Below are positions 7,614 through 16,861 of a stretch of 49,566 bases of DNA, piece after piece (the stretch's first letter is position 1; each line of letters begins with the position of its first letter). The notes under the pieces are model-generated. The model made no database searches. It was not told where the DNA came from and saw nothing but the letters and a program-made list of their open reading frames with translations. Origin of the DNA: Candidatus Gastranaerophilales bacterium (lineage in GTDB: Bacteria > Cyanobacteriota > Vampirovibrionia > Gastranaerophilales > Gastranaerophilaceae). The position numbers and the translations under genes were made by a program. The stretch covers positions 1 to 49,566 of the forward strand of contig CANQCO010000003.1 of assembly GCA_947589705.1 (NCBI GenBank), written 5' to 3'.

Positions 7614-8810
7614 TTATTTATCATCCAAAGCTGCAACACCGGGAAGTATTTTACCTTCGATAAATTCTAATGAAGCACCGCCACCTGTTGATACGTGAGT
7701 GAAGTCTTCCGCTTTAAAGAATTTTTTAGCAGCCGATACACTGTCGCCGCCGCCTATAACAGAGGTTGCACCGTTTTTTGTAGCGTCAACAACAGCTTGA
7801 AGAACTGCTTTTGTACCTTCAGCAAATTTAGGATTTTCAAAAGCTCCGACAGGACCGTTCATCAATATTGTTTTTGATGATTTTAAAACATCACTAAATG
7901 CTTTTCTTGATTCTAAACCTGCATCAACACCTTCAAATCCATCAGGTATTTCATTAATTTTAACGAACTTATTTTCGCCGTTACCTGAAAAATCATTAGT
8001 AACAAGAACATCTGTTGCCATAACCAGTTTAACGCCTTTTTCTTGAGCTTTCTTTTCTATTGCTCTTGCAACATCCAATTGGTCATCTTCACAAATAGAA
8101 TTACCGATTTTACCGCCGTTAGCTTTTACAAAAGTATAAGCCATACCGCCGCCTATTATCATATTGTCAACTTTATCAAGCAAATTTTCTAAAACTCCGA
8201 TTTTAGAAGAAACTTTAGCTCCCCCTACAACTGCCGTAAACGGACGAGTAGGATTATCAAGAGCCTCTGATAAACATCTTATTTCTTTTTCCATTAATAG
8301 ACCTGATACCGCAGGTTTTAAAACTCTTGCAAGTTTCGCTGTTGAAGTATGATTTCTATGTGCTGCACCAAATGCGTCATTTACATAAAAATCACCTAAT
8401 TTAGCTAATTTATTTGCAAATGTCATATCATCATCTTTTGCTTCTTCTTCTTTGTAATATCTGATATTTTCTAAAAGTGCTACTTGTCCATCTTTTAATG
8501 ATGTAAGCATTTTTTCCGCATCATCTACATCAGGTATAAACATTACTTCTTCACCAAGCAATTTAGACATATATTTTGCAACAGGTGCTAAACTAAATTC
8601 AGGATTCTTTTCGCCTTTTGGTCTGCCTAAATGTGCCATTAATATAACTTTTGCACCTTTATCTTTTAAAAATTTTAAAGTTGGCATTATTGCCTGTATT
8701 CTTGTATCATCAGATACATTTTTATTTTCATCCAAAGGAACATTAATATCTACTCTTACAAGAGCTCTCTTTCCTTTGATATCCCCCAAATCTTTAACAG
8801 ATTTTTTCAT
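7614..8810 (-). CDS. pgk: phosphoglycerate kinase
   Basis: Glycolytic enzyme transferring phosphate between 1,3-bisphosphoglycerate and ADP. Full length (398 aa). The substrate-binding N-terminal half shows VRVDINVPLDE, HLGRPKGEKNPEFSL and ENIRYYKEEE. The nucleotide half shows NGPVGAFENPKFAEGT, IGGGDSVSAAKKF and STGGGASLEFIEGK. AAGGAGAG lies 6 nt before the ATG. It is the last gene of dnaN-thrB-pgk, 13 bp after thrB, and is closed by a strong terminator. Grouping glycolysis with threonine synthesis and the sliding clamp has no obvious functional logic. Confidence 0.98.
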   Translation of the reverse strand: MKKSVKDLGDIKGKRALVRVDINVPLDENKNVSDDTRIQAIMPTLKFLKDKGAKVILMAHLGRPKGEKNPEFSLAPVAKYMSKLLGEEVMFIPDVDDAEKMLTSLKDGQVALLENIRYYKEEEAKDDDMTFANKLAKLGDFYVNDAFGAAHRNHTSTAKLARVLKPAVSGLLMEKEIRCLSEALDNPTRPFTAVVGGAKVSSKIGVLENLLDKVDNMIIGGGMAYTFVKANGGKIGNSICEDDQLDVARAIEKKAQEKGVKLVMATDVLVTNDFSGNGENKFVKINEIPDGFEGVDAGLESRKAFSDVLKSSKTILMNGPVGAFENPKFAEGTKAVLQAVVDATKNGATSVIGGGDSVSAAKKFFKAEDFTHVSTGGGASLEFIEGKILPGVAALDDK

Positions 8811-8823
8811 TTTATCTCTCCTT

Positions 8824-9750
8824 TTATATTACTATCGTACCTTGATTTTCAACATCAAATGTCCTTATATCACATTCAACATTAAAATCATCAAAAATAT
8901 TTTTTACTTCATTTTGAACCTTTTCAAATCCGTCGTTTTTAGAAATAACCAAAATAGAAGGACCTGCACCTGATATTACACAGCCTAAAATATCTTCTTT
9001 GTTTTCGAGCAGTTCATTTAACTCTTTAAAACCTTTAATAAGCTTTTCTCTATATGGCTGATGAAGCTTATCTTTTAAACATTTTTTTAATTGCTCAGAA
9101 TCCTGTTTATAAACTGCGTCAACAAGCATGGCACACTTTCTTACATTAAAAGCTGCATCTTTTACACTTATACTTTCAGGTAAAACTGACCTTGATATAG
9201 AAGTATCAAGTTCATAATCAGGAATTATAACTGTTAATTTCCATTCCTCGGGCCAATCTATCTTAGAAAAAGAAACACTTCCGTCATCTTCTATTGAAGA
9301 AATACAAAAACCGCCATAAATAGCAGGAGTAACATTATCAGGATGACCTTCAACTTCTGAAGCTATTGATAAAATTACCGCATTATCTGCTGGTTTACCC
9401 AATAACTCATTAGCTGCAACCAGTCCGCCAACTATCACAGAAGCACTTGAGCCTAATCCTCTTGCTACGGGTATATTTGTTTTTATCGTTATTTTTATAT
9501 CACTTACACTCTGACCTATAAAATTATATAAAAGTTCAATAGCTTTATAAGCTATATTATTTTCATCCTTTGGTATTGATAAAACATCATACATATTATT
9601 TTCATCAATGATATTAATTTCAATACCGCTTCCGGGCATAACTGTTTCTTCAACAGTAACTTCATTATATACAGGAAGTGCAAGTCCCAAACAATCAAAA
9701 CCGGGACCTAAATTTGCTGTTGTTGCGGGAACTTTTACGCTTACTTTCAT
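8824..9750 (-). CDS. thrB: homoserine kinase
   Basis: GHMP-family kinase making O-phosphohomoserine for threonine synthesis. The N-terminal KVPATTANLGPGFDCLGLAL is diagnostic of ThrB, the GHMP ATP loop is PVARGLGSSASVIVGG, and the third motif is CVISGAGPSILVIS. The length of 308 aa is typical. It starts 10 bp after dnaN and ends 13 bp before pgk, which indicates a shared transcript. Confidence 0.97.
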   Translation of the reverse strand: MKVSVKVPATTANLGPGFDCLGLALPVYNEVTVEETVMPGSGIEINIIDENNMYDVLSIPKDENNIAYKAIELLYNFIGQSVSDIKITIKTNIPVARGLGSSASVIVGGLVAANELLGKPADNAVILSIASEVEGHPDNVTPAIYGGFCISSIEDDGSVSFSKIDWPEEWKLTVIIPDYELDTSISRSVLPESISVKDAAFNVRKCAMLVDAVYKQDSEQLKKCLKDKLHQPYREKLIKGFKELNELLENKEDILGCVISGAGPSILVISKNDGFEKVQNEVKNIFDDFNVECDIRTFDVENQGTIVI

Positions 9751-9760
9751 ATCTAACCTT

Positions 9761-10876
9761 TTATCTTATCTGAATAGGCATTATTAAACAAATGTAATTT
9801 TCGTCGCTATCAGGCTTAAATACCGTTGCTGACAAACTTCCGTTTAATCCTACTTTTACATTCTTTGATTCCATTGTTTTTATAGAATCTAATACGTATT
9901 TATAATTAAATGCTATTGCTAATTCTTCTCCTGTATAATTACAGTCAATTACATCTTCTGAAGTACCTGAATTTGGAGTTTCCGCTTTTAGAGTTAACTT
10001 GTTATCGTTAAAACCGAATTTTACTATGCTTGTTCTGTCATTAACCATTGTTGAAACTCTGTCAAGTGCAGTAATTAATTCATCTCTTGATATAATTGAA
10101 TTATTAGCTGTTGTTTTTGGTATCAACTGTTCATAAGGAGGATATTCTCCTTCTATTAATCTTGAATTTATTGAAAAACTCATTGTCTTTAACGTTAATT
10201 TTGATTTATCAACAATTAAAATAACCTTTTCTTCGGTTATAAATGAACAAATTCTAACAAATTCATTTAAAGTTTTTGAAGGAATAACTATTTTAGCAGA
10301 TTGTTCATCTTTATTTTTTATTGCTTCAATAATTCTTGTTAATCTGTTACCGTCCGTTGCAGCCATTTCAAGTGAATTTCCTTTTATTAAACAAAATACA
10401 CCCGATATTACATTTCTGTTTTCATAATTAGCAGCTGCATAAACAGTATTTTTTATTGATTTTAATAATGGTTCAAGTTCTATTTCTATTTCCGTTCCGC
10501 CTGTAATTTCATCTTCAATCTTCGGAAATTCGGAAGCTGAAATTCCTATTATTTCAAATTTTGAATTTCCGCAAATTATATTTACAACGTTTGTATCTTC
10601 ATTTAGTGAAAATTCAACCGGTTTATCAGGAAGTTTAGCAGCAATTTCCAAAAGTTTTTTTGCAGGTAGTGTTATTTTACCTTCTTTTTTTACTGCTACA
10701 GTAGTTTTTGCTTTTATTGATATTTCTAAATCGGTTGCACTTAAATTAAGTGTGTTATTTTCAGCTTCAAATAAAACATTAGCGAGTACAGGCTGAACAT
10801 TTCCTCTTTGAGCTGTTACTTTTTCCACTATTTTTAATTTATTTAAAAGTGAATCTTTATCTATTGTAAAAAGCAT
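9761..10876 (-). CDS. dnaN: DNA polymerase III beta subunit (sliding clamp)
   Basis: 371 aa, the standard length for the three-domain clamp that forms a dimeric ring on DNA and tethers the polymerase. Recognisable stretches are LNLSATDLEISIKA in domain 1, AATDGNRLTR in domain 2, and the C-terminal VGLNGSLSATVFKPDSDENYICLIMPIQIR with the usual [LV]MP[IVM] closing motif. It is the first gene of dnaN-thrB-pgk. Upstream is the repeat-bearing, very AT-rich gap at 10877-11257. dnaA is not in the window. Confidence 0.98.
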   Translation of the reverse strand: MLFTIDKDSLLNKLKIVEKVTAQRGNVQPVLANVLFEAENNTLNLSATDLEISIKAKTTVAVKKEGKITLPAKKLLEIAAKLPDKPVEFSLNEDTNVVNIICGNSKFEIIGISASEFPKIEDEITGGTEIEIELEPLLKSIKNTVYAAANYENRNVISGVFCLIKGNSLEMAATDGNRLTRIIEAIKNKDEQSAKIVIPSKTLNEFVRICSFITEEKVILIVDKSKLTLKTMSFSINSRLIEGEYPPYEQLIPKTTANNSIISRDELITALDRVSTMVNDRTSIVKFGFNDNKLTLKAETPNSGTSEDVIDCNYTGEELAIAFNYKYVLDSIKTMESKNVKVGLNGSLSATVFKPDSDENYICLIMPIQIR

Positions 10877-11257
10877 AAAACTACCCTCAATTTATCTTTT
10901 ACACATATATTATATAAGAAAAATTTAAAAACTAAAGTTTTTATTATTTACTTAATTTATATATATATAAAATAAAAGTAATAATAAGTATTTTTATAAA
11001 CTGTATAAAACCATTTAAAGTATTTAAAATAAAAGATTTTTGACCCTGTTTAAAACTTGTAGATTATTTTTTAAAACTTGTTTATTAAATGTTCAAATAT
11101 GTAATTTTATTTTTATATAAAAAAGTTTTCTAAAATTTTTTCAAATTATAAACAATATTTGAAAAAGTTTTCTACAGGTTTTATACATTTTAAGTTTTTT
11201 TAAAGATGTAAATTTTTGATACAAAAAAAGCATGTAAACATGCTATTTTATTGTTTT
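10877..11257. other. AT-rich repeat region upstream of dnaN, candidate origin or DnaA-binding region
   Basis: 381 bp without a gene. Visible structure: TTTAAAACTTGT twice, 21 bp apart (11049-11060, 11070-11081); AAAAAGTTTTCTA twice, 42 bp apart (11120-11132, 11162-11174); and a perfect 10-bp inverted repeat TTTTTCAAAT/ATTTGAAAAA (11137-11146, 11157-11166). TTTTCTACA followed by TTTTATACA (11168 onward) is close to the TTTTCCACA form of the DnaA box. Spacings near two and four helical turns suggest an ordered protein-DNA array. It may equally be only the dnaN promoter region, since no consensus TTATCCACA is present. Confidence 0.35.
11223..11244 (-). terminator. rho-independent terminator
   Basis: AGCATGT (11229-11235) and ACATGCT (11238-11244) form a short perfect hairpin. 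On the minus strand it is followed by TTTTTT. It lies just downstream of the gene ending at 11258. Confidence 0.75.
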
Positions 11258-11557
11258 TTAGTCATGCTTAAAATCACTTGATTTTTTGTCATGTAAAAAT
11301 TTTGCAAGTTTATACTGTTCAAAACTTAAAGAAAAATTATATAAAGCATTCATTAAATTTCTTCCTGTTTCACTTTTTGCTATTATTAATGTTTTTCCAC
11401 TATTGTTTTTTGCATAATATAACTCTGTTTTTAATATAATATCAACTTTATTTAATGAAGGCGAATTAAGACGCTCTATAAGCCAATTATTTAATAAAAT
11501 AACCGAATTTTCTTCTTTATTATTTTGTAAATATTTTGAAAATTCCTTTAATATCAT
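11258..11557 (-). CDS. small protein of unknown function
   Basis: 99 aa from the ATG at 11557, which has AAGGA 10 nt upstream and lies 13 bp after the stop of the glycosyltransferase. The frame runs further upstream into that gene, but the longer N-terminus looks like antisense-type hydrophobic noise. The protein is mostly helical, ending in KLAKFLHDKKSSDFKHD, without signal or membrane helix. I recognise no family. Position suggests cotranscription with the glycosyltransferase. Confidence 0.55.
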   Translation of the reverse strand: MILKEFSKYLQNNKEENSVILLNNWLIERLNSPSLNKVDIILKTELYYAKNNSGKTLIIAKSETGRNLMNALYNFSLSFEQYKLAKFLHDKKSSDFKHD

Positions 11558-11570
11558 TAAAATAATTTCC

Positions 11571-12659
11571 TTATAATTTTTTTTCTGCAAGATTAACAAA
11601 ATCAAATGCAAACTTATCAAAAGACATATTTTTTATTGTTTTCCAAGAATTATATGACAGTTTTTTATATTCTTCATCAGAGATATTTATAATATATTCC
11701 ATAGCTTTATATAATTCCTTTGATTTATTTTTATTTGAAAAATCAATAATTATTCCGTTTTCTTTATCGGTTATTAAGTCACTGGCACCAGAGACTGATG
11801 AAACAATTACTGGAACAGAATATGACATTGCTTCCGTAACGACTAAACCAAAAGGCTCTTTTAATGATGGTACTAATAAACAATCTATTGAATTATAAAA
11901 ATTTTCCATATTCTTTTGAAGCGGCATAAATTCTATATTTTTATTTATTCTCAATAAATATAAAATTATTTTAAAAAGAATCCTTATTAAAGGATATTTA
12001 TAATATTCTTTATTTATTATTTTTACTTTAAAATTTTCGTTTTTAGAAACTAAATGACTGACTGATTTAAAAGTTACAAATACGCCCTTCTTTATTGAGC
12101 TTTTACCGACTAAGCCGAATGTAAAACATTTATTTTTATTTATTTCTTTTAATTTATATTCTCTGTAATCAACACCAGGCGGCAGTATAAAAATCTTTTC
12201 CAGCGAAATTTTATAGTTTTTTATATAATCCTGTTTTATAATATTGGAAGATACTACAATTTTATTTATCTTTTTTGAATTTTCTAATGCTGTTTTATGT
12301 CTGTTAATTCTTAATTTATATGATTTTTTGAATATAATTTCAAACATTAAATTTAAAATATTTTTATTCCACATATAAGAATGACTGTGTGAATAAGTGA
12401 TTTCAGAGGGATATTCCAAATTTGTCGATATAACTAAATCATAATTTTTTAATATGTTTTCATAATTATTATCAAAATTTTTATCTTTTATATAGATATT
12501 AACAATTTTACTTGTTTTTACATAAGAAACAGCTGTATATATGTCAACTGAATAATTTCTGTTGATAAGTTCTTTAATGATATAAGAATTAACTTTTTCA
12601 CCTCCGCCAAAGAATATATCTTCATTATATTCATTAACTATAAAAGCTGCTTTTTTCAT
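11571..12659 (-). CDS. glycosyltransferase family 4
   Basis: About 362 aa from the ATG at 12659 (a TTG 12 bp upstream is possible but less likely). GT-B fold features: an N-terminal GGGEKVNSYIIKELINRNYSVDIYT acceptor domain (first 20 of it conserved in type), FILPPGVDYREYKL at the hinge, TFGLVGKSSIKKGV opening the donor domain, and the nucleotide-sugar motif PSLKEPFGLVVTEAMSYSVP with the paired acidic E-x7-E residues. It is predicted to be a cytoplasmic or peripheral retaining transferase acting on surface polysaccharide. It is divergent from another glycosyltransferase gene 68 bp away. Confidence 0.88.
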   Translation of the reverse strand: MKKAAFIVNEYNEDIFFGGGEKVNSYIIKELINRNYSVDIYTAVSYVKTSKIVNIYIKDKNFDNNYENILKNYDLVISTNLEYPSEITYSHSHSYMWNKNILNLMFEIIFKKSYKLRINRHKTALENSKKINKIVVSSNIIKQDYIKNYKISLEKIFILPPGVDYREYKLKEINKNKCFTFGLVGKSSIKKGVFVTFKSVSHLVSKNENFKVKIINKEYYKYPLIRILFKIILYLLRINKNIEFMPLQKNMENFYNSIDCLLVPSLKEPFGLVVTEAMSYSVPVIVSSVSGASDLITDKENGIIIDFSNKNKSKELYKAMEYIINISDEEYKKLSYNSWKTIKNMSFDKFAFDFVNLAEKKL

Positions 12660-12727
12660 TTTATTTACCAACTGCTTTAATTAATGATAAAATAAATTTG
12701 ATAAATATACAACATAAAAGGTTAATT

Positions 12728-13804
12728 ATGCCCGTAAAAGTTTCAGTTATTTTAGCTGTTTATAATGTAGAAAAGTATATAAGACAAACACTTGACAGTG
12801 TCGTAAATCAAACTTTTAGAGATATTGAAATTATAATTGTAGATAATCATTCAACTGATAAAACACTTGAAATAGTTAATGAATATGCAAAAAATGATAA
12901 AAGATTTGTAATTTATAAAAACAGTGAAAATTTAAAACAGGGAATAGCAAGAAATTTCGGAGTTCAAATGGCTCGAGGTCAATATATTTTCTTTATTGAC
13001 GGTGACGATTATATGGAATTGACCTGTATTGAAAAACTTTATAATAAAATTACAGAAACACAAAGTGATATTGTTCTTTTTACCTGGAATCAGTTTGATG
13101 ACAAAACGGGTAAAATAGATAAAAACCATGTTTATGCTAAATTAAAACAAATTCCGCAAGAGTTTGATAATAAAACCTTTAATTGGCGTGATATTAAATA
13201 TTCCGTCTTTTGGCAGACAAGTGTCCCGTGGGATAAAATGTATAGAAGAAATTTTCTTGTTGAAAAAAATGTTAAATTTCCCGGCGGAATCTACTTTGAA
13301 GATAATGTTTTTGTCTATGATGCCTTATTTAAAGCGGAAAAATTAGCTATTTTAAGAGAAGATTTGATGTTCTATCGCTGCAATAGAAAAAATGCCGTTA
13401 CTAATTCCAGAAATCATATTTTCTTTGATTATTTTAAAATATTTAATTTAATTGGAGATAATCTCAAAAAAATTGATTTGTTTGACGAAATGAAATATTA
13501 CTACTGGGATTATAAAGTTATTACTCTTTACTGGTGGTTTATGAAAATAAGATTTCCTTATAAAAGAAAATTTTTTAATATGATGAAATATGATTTTAAA
13601 CATCTTGATATGAAAGAAGAAGATAAGGATTTTGTAAGAAACAGAACTCTGTTTTTAATAAACAGATTTACTAAACTCCCGTTTTTTATTTATTATCCGA
13701 TATTTTTCTTTTTTGATAAAATTTTTAGAATTGAAAAAGGTAAAAAGAATTATACGATTATCTTCTTTTCAACTTTTGAAAAATGGATTGAATATAAAAA
13801 CTAA
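12728..13804 (+). CDS. glycosyltransferase family 2
   Basis: 358 aa from the ATG at 12728, preceded by AAAAGG at 7 nt. An upstream in-frame TTG is less convincing. The GT-A domain starts KVSVILAVYNVEKYIRQTLD, has the nucleotide-binding IIVDNHSTDKT and the metal-binding FIDGDDYME (DxD-like), and later WDKMYRRNFL. The C-terminal third is basic and aromatic (YYWDYKVITLYWWFMKIRF), probably membrane-associating. Family knowledge: inverting transferases for capsule, O-antigen or lipid-linked glycans. It is divergent from the GT4 gene, with which it may share a surface-glycan role. Confidence 0.9.
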   Translation: MPVKVSVILAVYNVEKYIRQTLDSVVNQTFRDIEIIIVDNHSTDKTLEIVNEYAKNDKRFVIYKNSENLKQGIARNFGVQMARGQYIFFIDGDDYMELTCIEKLYNKITETQSDIVLFTWNQFDDKTGKIDKNHVYAKLKQIPQEFDNKTFNWRDIKYSVFWQTSVPWDKMYRRNFLVEKNVKFPGGIYFEDNVFVYDALFKAEKLAILREDLMFYRCNRKNAVTNSRNHIFFDYFKIFNLIGDNLKKIDLFDEMKYYYWDYKVITLYWWFMKIRFPYKRKFFNMMKYDFKHLDMKEEDKDFVRNRTLFLINRFTKLPFFIYYPIFFFFDKIFRIEKGKKNYTIIFFSTFEKWIEYKN

Positions 13805-13837
13805 AGAGCTGTATTTATTAAAAATACAGCTCTTTAG
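13801..13837. terminator. bidirectional terminator between convergent genes
   Basis: A perfect 16-bp stem: CTAAAGAGCTGTATTT (13801-13816), loop of 5, AAATACAGCTCTTTAG (13822-13837). On the minus strand it is followed by GTTTTTATATT. On the plus strand the tail is only weakly T-rich. It begins inside the stop codon of the glycosyltransferase and lies 14 bp from the end of the convergent EF-hand gene. Confidence 0.8.
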
Positions 13838-13851
13838 TATATTAAGTAAAG

Positions 13852-15360
13852 TTATTTAGCTAAAAGTTCTCTTTTTTCTTCTTCTTCTTTTTCATTTTCT
13901 TCATTATTGTTTAATAAACCTGTTTCATAAGTGGTTTCTTCTTCTTCTTCTTGTTTATCTTCTGAAGTTATAGATTCAAAGAAATTTTGAGCTTTTTCTT
14001 CTGCTTCTGAAATAGTTGAATTATTAATACCTTCAATTTGTTCATCGGTCAATCCTAATTGTTCATAAGCGTCATTTAATTCAGTTCTTAATTCTTTGGA
14101 TATTTCCGTGTATTGATTAAAGAAATTAACATGTCCTTGTAATTCTTCTGAGAAATCTTCAGGATTTAATTTACCATCGGATTCTAAATTTTCAGATTCT
14201 AAACTTTCAGTAGGATTGGTGAAATCATAATTTTCATTAAGCCAGTTTATATCATCGTTTGTTTGATATCCGTTTAAAGTTTCACCATTTAAATTTACAT
14301 CAAAAGTACCCAATAACTGATTATTTTCACTTCCGCTGCCTTTAGAGAAATTATTAGGACCTACACCTTGTTTAGCTTTATTATGTCTTTTAAGATCAAT
14401 AGACAAATCAGAATTTTTACCAAAAGCTTCTTCAATACTCATAGCTTGTTTTGTACCGTTAGCAGAAGTTTTGTAAACCATAACTCCGCCTTCTGATAAT
14501 TCAGTTGCATCAACTTTTCCGCTGTTATCTTTATCTAAAGAAATCATTTCATTCCAGCCGGCTCCATAGCCTAAAAATTCTGTTTCGTTTGATAAACCAT
14601 TATTTCCATCTTTATCTATAAAGAAATCATATTGATTACCTTCTGAATCTTGGAAACCTTGCGGATCACAGCATTTTGCTTCTTCTGCTCTTGCTGTTTG
14701 TTCTTCTACCAAGCCTTCAAGTTCTCCATCTATTGATTGTGCTTCAACGATTAATCCGTTTAAATCACCTAAAAGTGAATCAATTTCATTTATTTGCTCG
14801 TTTGCTTCAGTTAATTTTGCTATAGCATCCGATAAATCAGGCATGTTTGGAAGAGCAGATTTTAAATTTTCTTGTAATTCCTCTCTGCTCATACCTTCTC
14901 CACCTTCTTTATTGGCTTCAATGTACGCATTTATATTTTCGTCTAATGCTTGTTTTGCTTCTGCTTCACATTCTTCAGATAATGTTTTTTGCTCTTTTAA
15001 AGCTTCCAATATATTATTTTTTGCAGCATCAGAAAGATCTTCTATTTCTGTTTCTATCTCTTGCATTTGTTTTTCTAAATCATCTCTTTTTTCTTTTAAT
15101 TCATCAATTTTTGCTTCAATTTCTTCATCTGTTAATCCATCTAATGAAGATACTCCGGTAGAACCTGAATTAATACCCAGTTCATTTGCTAATGCTTCAT
15201 ATTCCTGAGTTAATTCTTCTGTATTCTTTTCTTCATAACCACTGGTAAAATCAATTATTTCTTCCGAATTCTTGTCATTTCCCTTTATGGGTGATGTCAT
15301 CCCTGTTTGAACACCATATAATTTTTGCAACTCTAAGTTGCTGTTAATGCCTGTAGTCAT
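13852..15360 (-). CDS. acidic coiled-coil protein with EF-hand-like loops
   Basis: 502 aa, strongly acidic, with no signal peptide or membrane helix. Residues about 45-235 are a Glu/Lys heptad-rich coiled coil. Two calcium-loop-like segments follow, DKDGNNGLSNETEF and DKDNSGKVDATEL, both matching the DxDxxG pattern of dockerin or EF-hand loops. The rest is Asn/Ser-rich and ends in a run of Glu and Lys (EEEEET, EKEEEEKRELLAK). AGAGGG lies 10 nt from the ATG. Function unknown: calcium-dependent scaffolding is inference, and whether it leaves the cell is undecided. The gene is monocistronic and ends at a bidirectional terminator. Confidence 0.78.
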   Translation of the reverse strand: MTTGINSNLELQKLYGVQTGMTSPIKGNDKNSEEIIDFTSGYEEKNTEELTQEYEALANELGINSGSTGVSSLDGLTDEEIEAKIDELKEKRDDLEKQMQEIETEIEDLSDAAKNNILEALKEQKTLSEECEAEAKQALDENINAYIEANKEGGEGMSREELQENLKSALPNMPDLSDAIAKLTEANEQINEIDSLLGDLNGLIVEAQSIDGELEGLVEEQTARAEEAKCCDPQGFQDSEGNQYDFFIDKDGNNGLSNETEFLGYGAGWNEMISLDKDNSGKVDATELSEGGVMVYKTSANGTKQAMSIEEAFGKNSDLSIDLKRHNKAKQGVGPNNFSKGSGSENNQLLGTFDVNLNGETLNGYQTNDDINWLNENYDFTNPTESLESENLESDGKLNPEDFSEELQGHVNFFNQYTEISKELRTELNDAYEQLGLTDEQIEGINNSTISEAEEKAQNFFESITSEDKQEEEEETTYETGLLNNNEENEKEEEEKRELLAK

Positions 15361-15522
15361 TATACATCCCTCTTATTTATAATTATCCTCGTATGGTTAT
15401 ATAAAGTTTTTTTTCTTTTAAATATTGACTTTTCATTATTAATAAAAAATAAATATTAACTTAAAACTCAAATATATATTAAAATTTTTTGTTTACAAAA
15501 ATTAATATTTAAAAATAAATTT

Positions 15523-16209
15523 TTATTTCTTTAGTTTTCTTAATTCATTTTTTTCCTGAACACAAATTCTATTTGATTCTATAATTTTTTGGATACTTTT
15601 GTTATAGGTAAATTTATCAAGTTGTGATGAATTTAAAAAGATTTTTGTTTCTTTTTTAAACTTTATATAACAAATGGAAATAAGCCATGCACAAGCCATT
15701 TGTGCATAGTATTTATCGGATTTAAAATTATTTAATTTATCAAATATTTTAAAGATATATTCTTCATCAACAAAATGATTTAACATCATAACCAGAGCAA
15801 ATCTTTTGGAATATTGAAAATCCGAATCAAAATAATTAATAATAAAATTCCATAATTTTTGTTTTTGGGATTTATCAAAACTGAGACTACAGCAAAAACT
15901 GTCACATATAGACCAATTATCGATTAATGGAATAAAATTTTTCATATAATAAAAGATATTTTCTTTATTATTTTTGGATATAAGTCCTATTACCATACCT
16001 TTTAGCATAGTTTCTTCCATATATTCCGATTTTGTCTTTAGAAAATTTTTATAATTGGTTTTATAAATTTCTTTAGCTAATTTTCTTAGTATAGGAAGTC
16101 TGACGCCTAAAATATTATTAATTTTCGGTAGAAGAGAAGATGAGAATTTGCGGTAATTTTCATCTTTATTTTTTATTAATTCATTTTTTATGTTAAATGT
16201 TTCTTTCAA
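15523..16209 (-). CDS. AlkD-like DNA alkylation repair protein
   Basis: 228 aa built of HEAT-like helices, matching the DNA alkylation repair (AlkC/AlkD) family: GVRLPILRKLAKEI, MLKGMVIGLIS, LIDNWSICDSFC, RFALVMMLNHFVDEEYI, YYAQMACAWLISICYIKF and KSIQKIIESNRI. AlkD is a glycosylase removing bulky or cationic alkylpurines without base flipping. The NWSICD stretch holds the conserved Trp and Asp. The start is a TTG at 16209 because no ATG is available in the conserved N-terminus, and AGGA lies 13 nt upstream. It is the last gene on this strand before an AT-rich 160-bp gap with no visible terminator. Confidence 0.88.
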   Translation of the reverse strand: MKETFNIKNELIKNKDENYRKFSSSLLPKINNILGVRLPILRKLAKEIYKTNYKNFLKTKSEYMEETMLKGMVIGLISKNNKENIFYYMKNFIPLIDNWSICDSFCCSLSFDKSQKQKLWNFIINYFDSDFQYSKRFALVMMLNHFVDEEYIFKIFDKLNNFKSDKYYAQMACAWLISICYIKFKKETKIFLNSSQLDKFTYNKSIQKIIESNRICVQEKNELRKLKK

Positions 16210-16294
16210 TTTTTATGAGATTTCCTAATAATTTAAAATTAAATAGTTTTATGTTCTGTAACCTAATACGCTTATTCCAGCCTAATATATCTAT

Positions 16295-16861
16295 TTATAA
16301 AAAATCCTTTAATTTTTTTACTTCGCCGAATTCTATACCCATTTCTTTTACTAATGGCAGATTCATTAAGACCTTATTACTCAATCTGAATATTCTCGGA
16401 AAAATCTTATAATTATTTTGTTTAACGAGGGCAAAAGAAAGATGGTTTTTTTCTTTATCATATATTTTTGAAAAATTTAAGCCTAAAGTTGAGCAGAAAG
16501 GAAAAGAGGGATTCCCTTTTGAATCTTCCGTTAAAACGCCAAATGCTCTGCATACAAAGGGTCTGTGACTATATACACTGCATTTATGGTCTGTTAAATA
16601 CGGGCAGGTGTATGAATCAGGATTTTCTTTTTTTAATTTTTCTATATTTTCATTTATTTGTTTTTTTAAATTATCATCAAGTTTATTATATTCTTCTTTA
16701 AGGTAATTAAATTCAAGCTGTGACATAGGATAATCTCCTCTTTCGCAGCATAGTGAACAACCCTTTTGGCAGCATATATATTCTTTTTGGTAATCAAATA
16801 TTTTGGCTAAATCTTCATCTAATATTTCTAAAAATTTTTCATAATTTTCAAAATTATTCAT
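16295..16861 (-). CDS. YkgJ-family cysteine-cluster protein
   Basis: 188 aa of the YkgJ (CxxCxxCC) family of putative Zn or Fe-S cluster proteins. The first motif is CCQKGCSLCCERGDYPMS, the second CPYLTDHKCSVYSHRPFVCR (PxxCRxF-like). The biochemical role is not established for the family. The ATG directly abuts the larE stop (16862), so it is translated from the lar transcript. An Fe-S or metal link to the nickel-pincer genes is inference from position only. Confidence 0.85.
   Translation of the reverse strand: MNNFENYEKFLEILDEDLAKIFDYQKEYICCQKGCSLCCERGDYPMSQLEFNYLKEEYNKLDDNLKKQINENIEKLKKENPDSYTCPYLTDHKCSVYSHRPFVCRAFGVLTEDSKGNPSFPFCSTLGLNFSKIYDKEKNHLSFALVKQNNYKIFPRIFRLSNKVLMNLPLVKEMGIEFGEVKKLKDFL

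Noticed and set aside
14843-15208. Ser/Phe/Leu-rich plus-strand frames within the EF-hand gene
   Set aside because: They are shadows of the acidic coiled-coil protein: Glu/Lys codons read in reverse give Phe/Leu/Ser.
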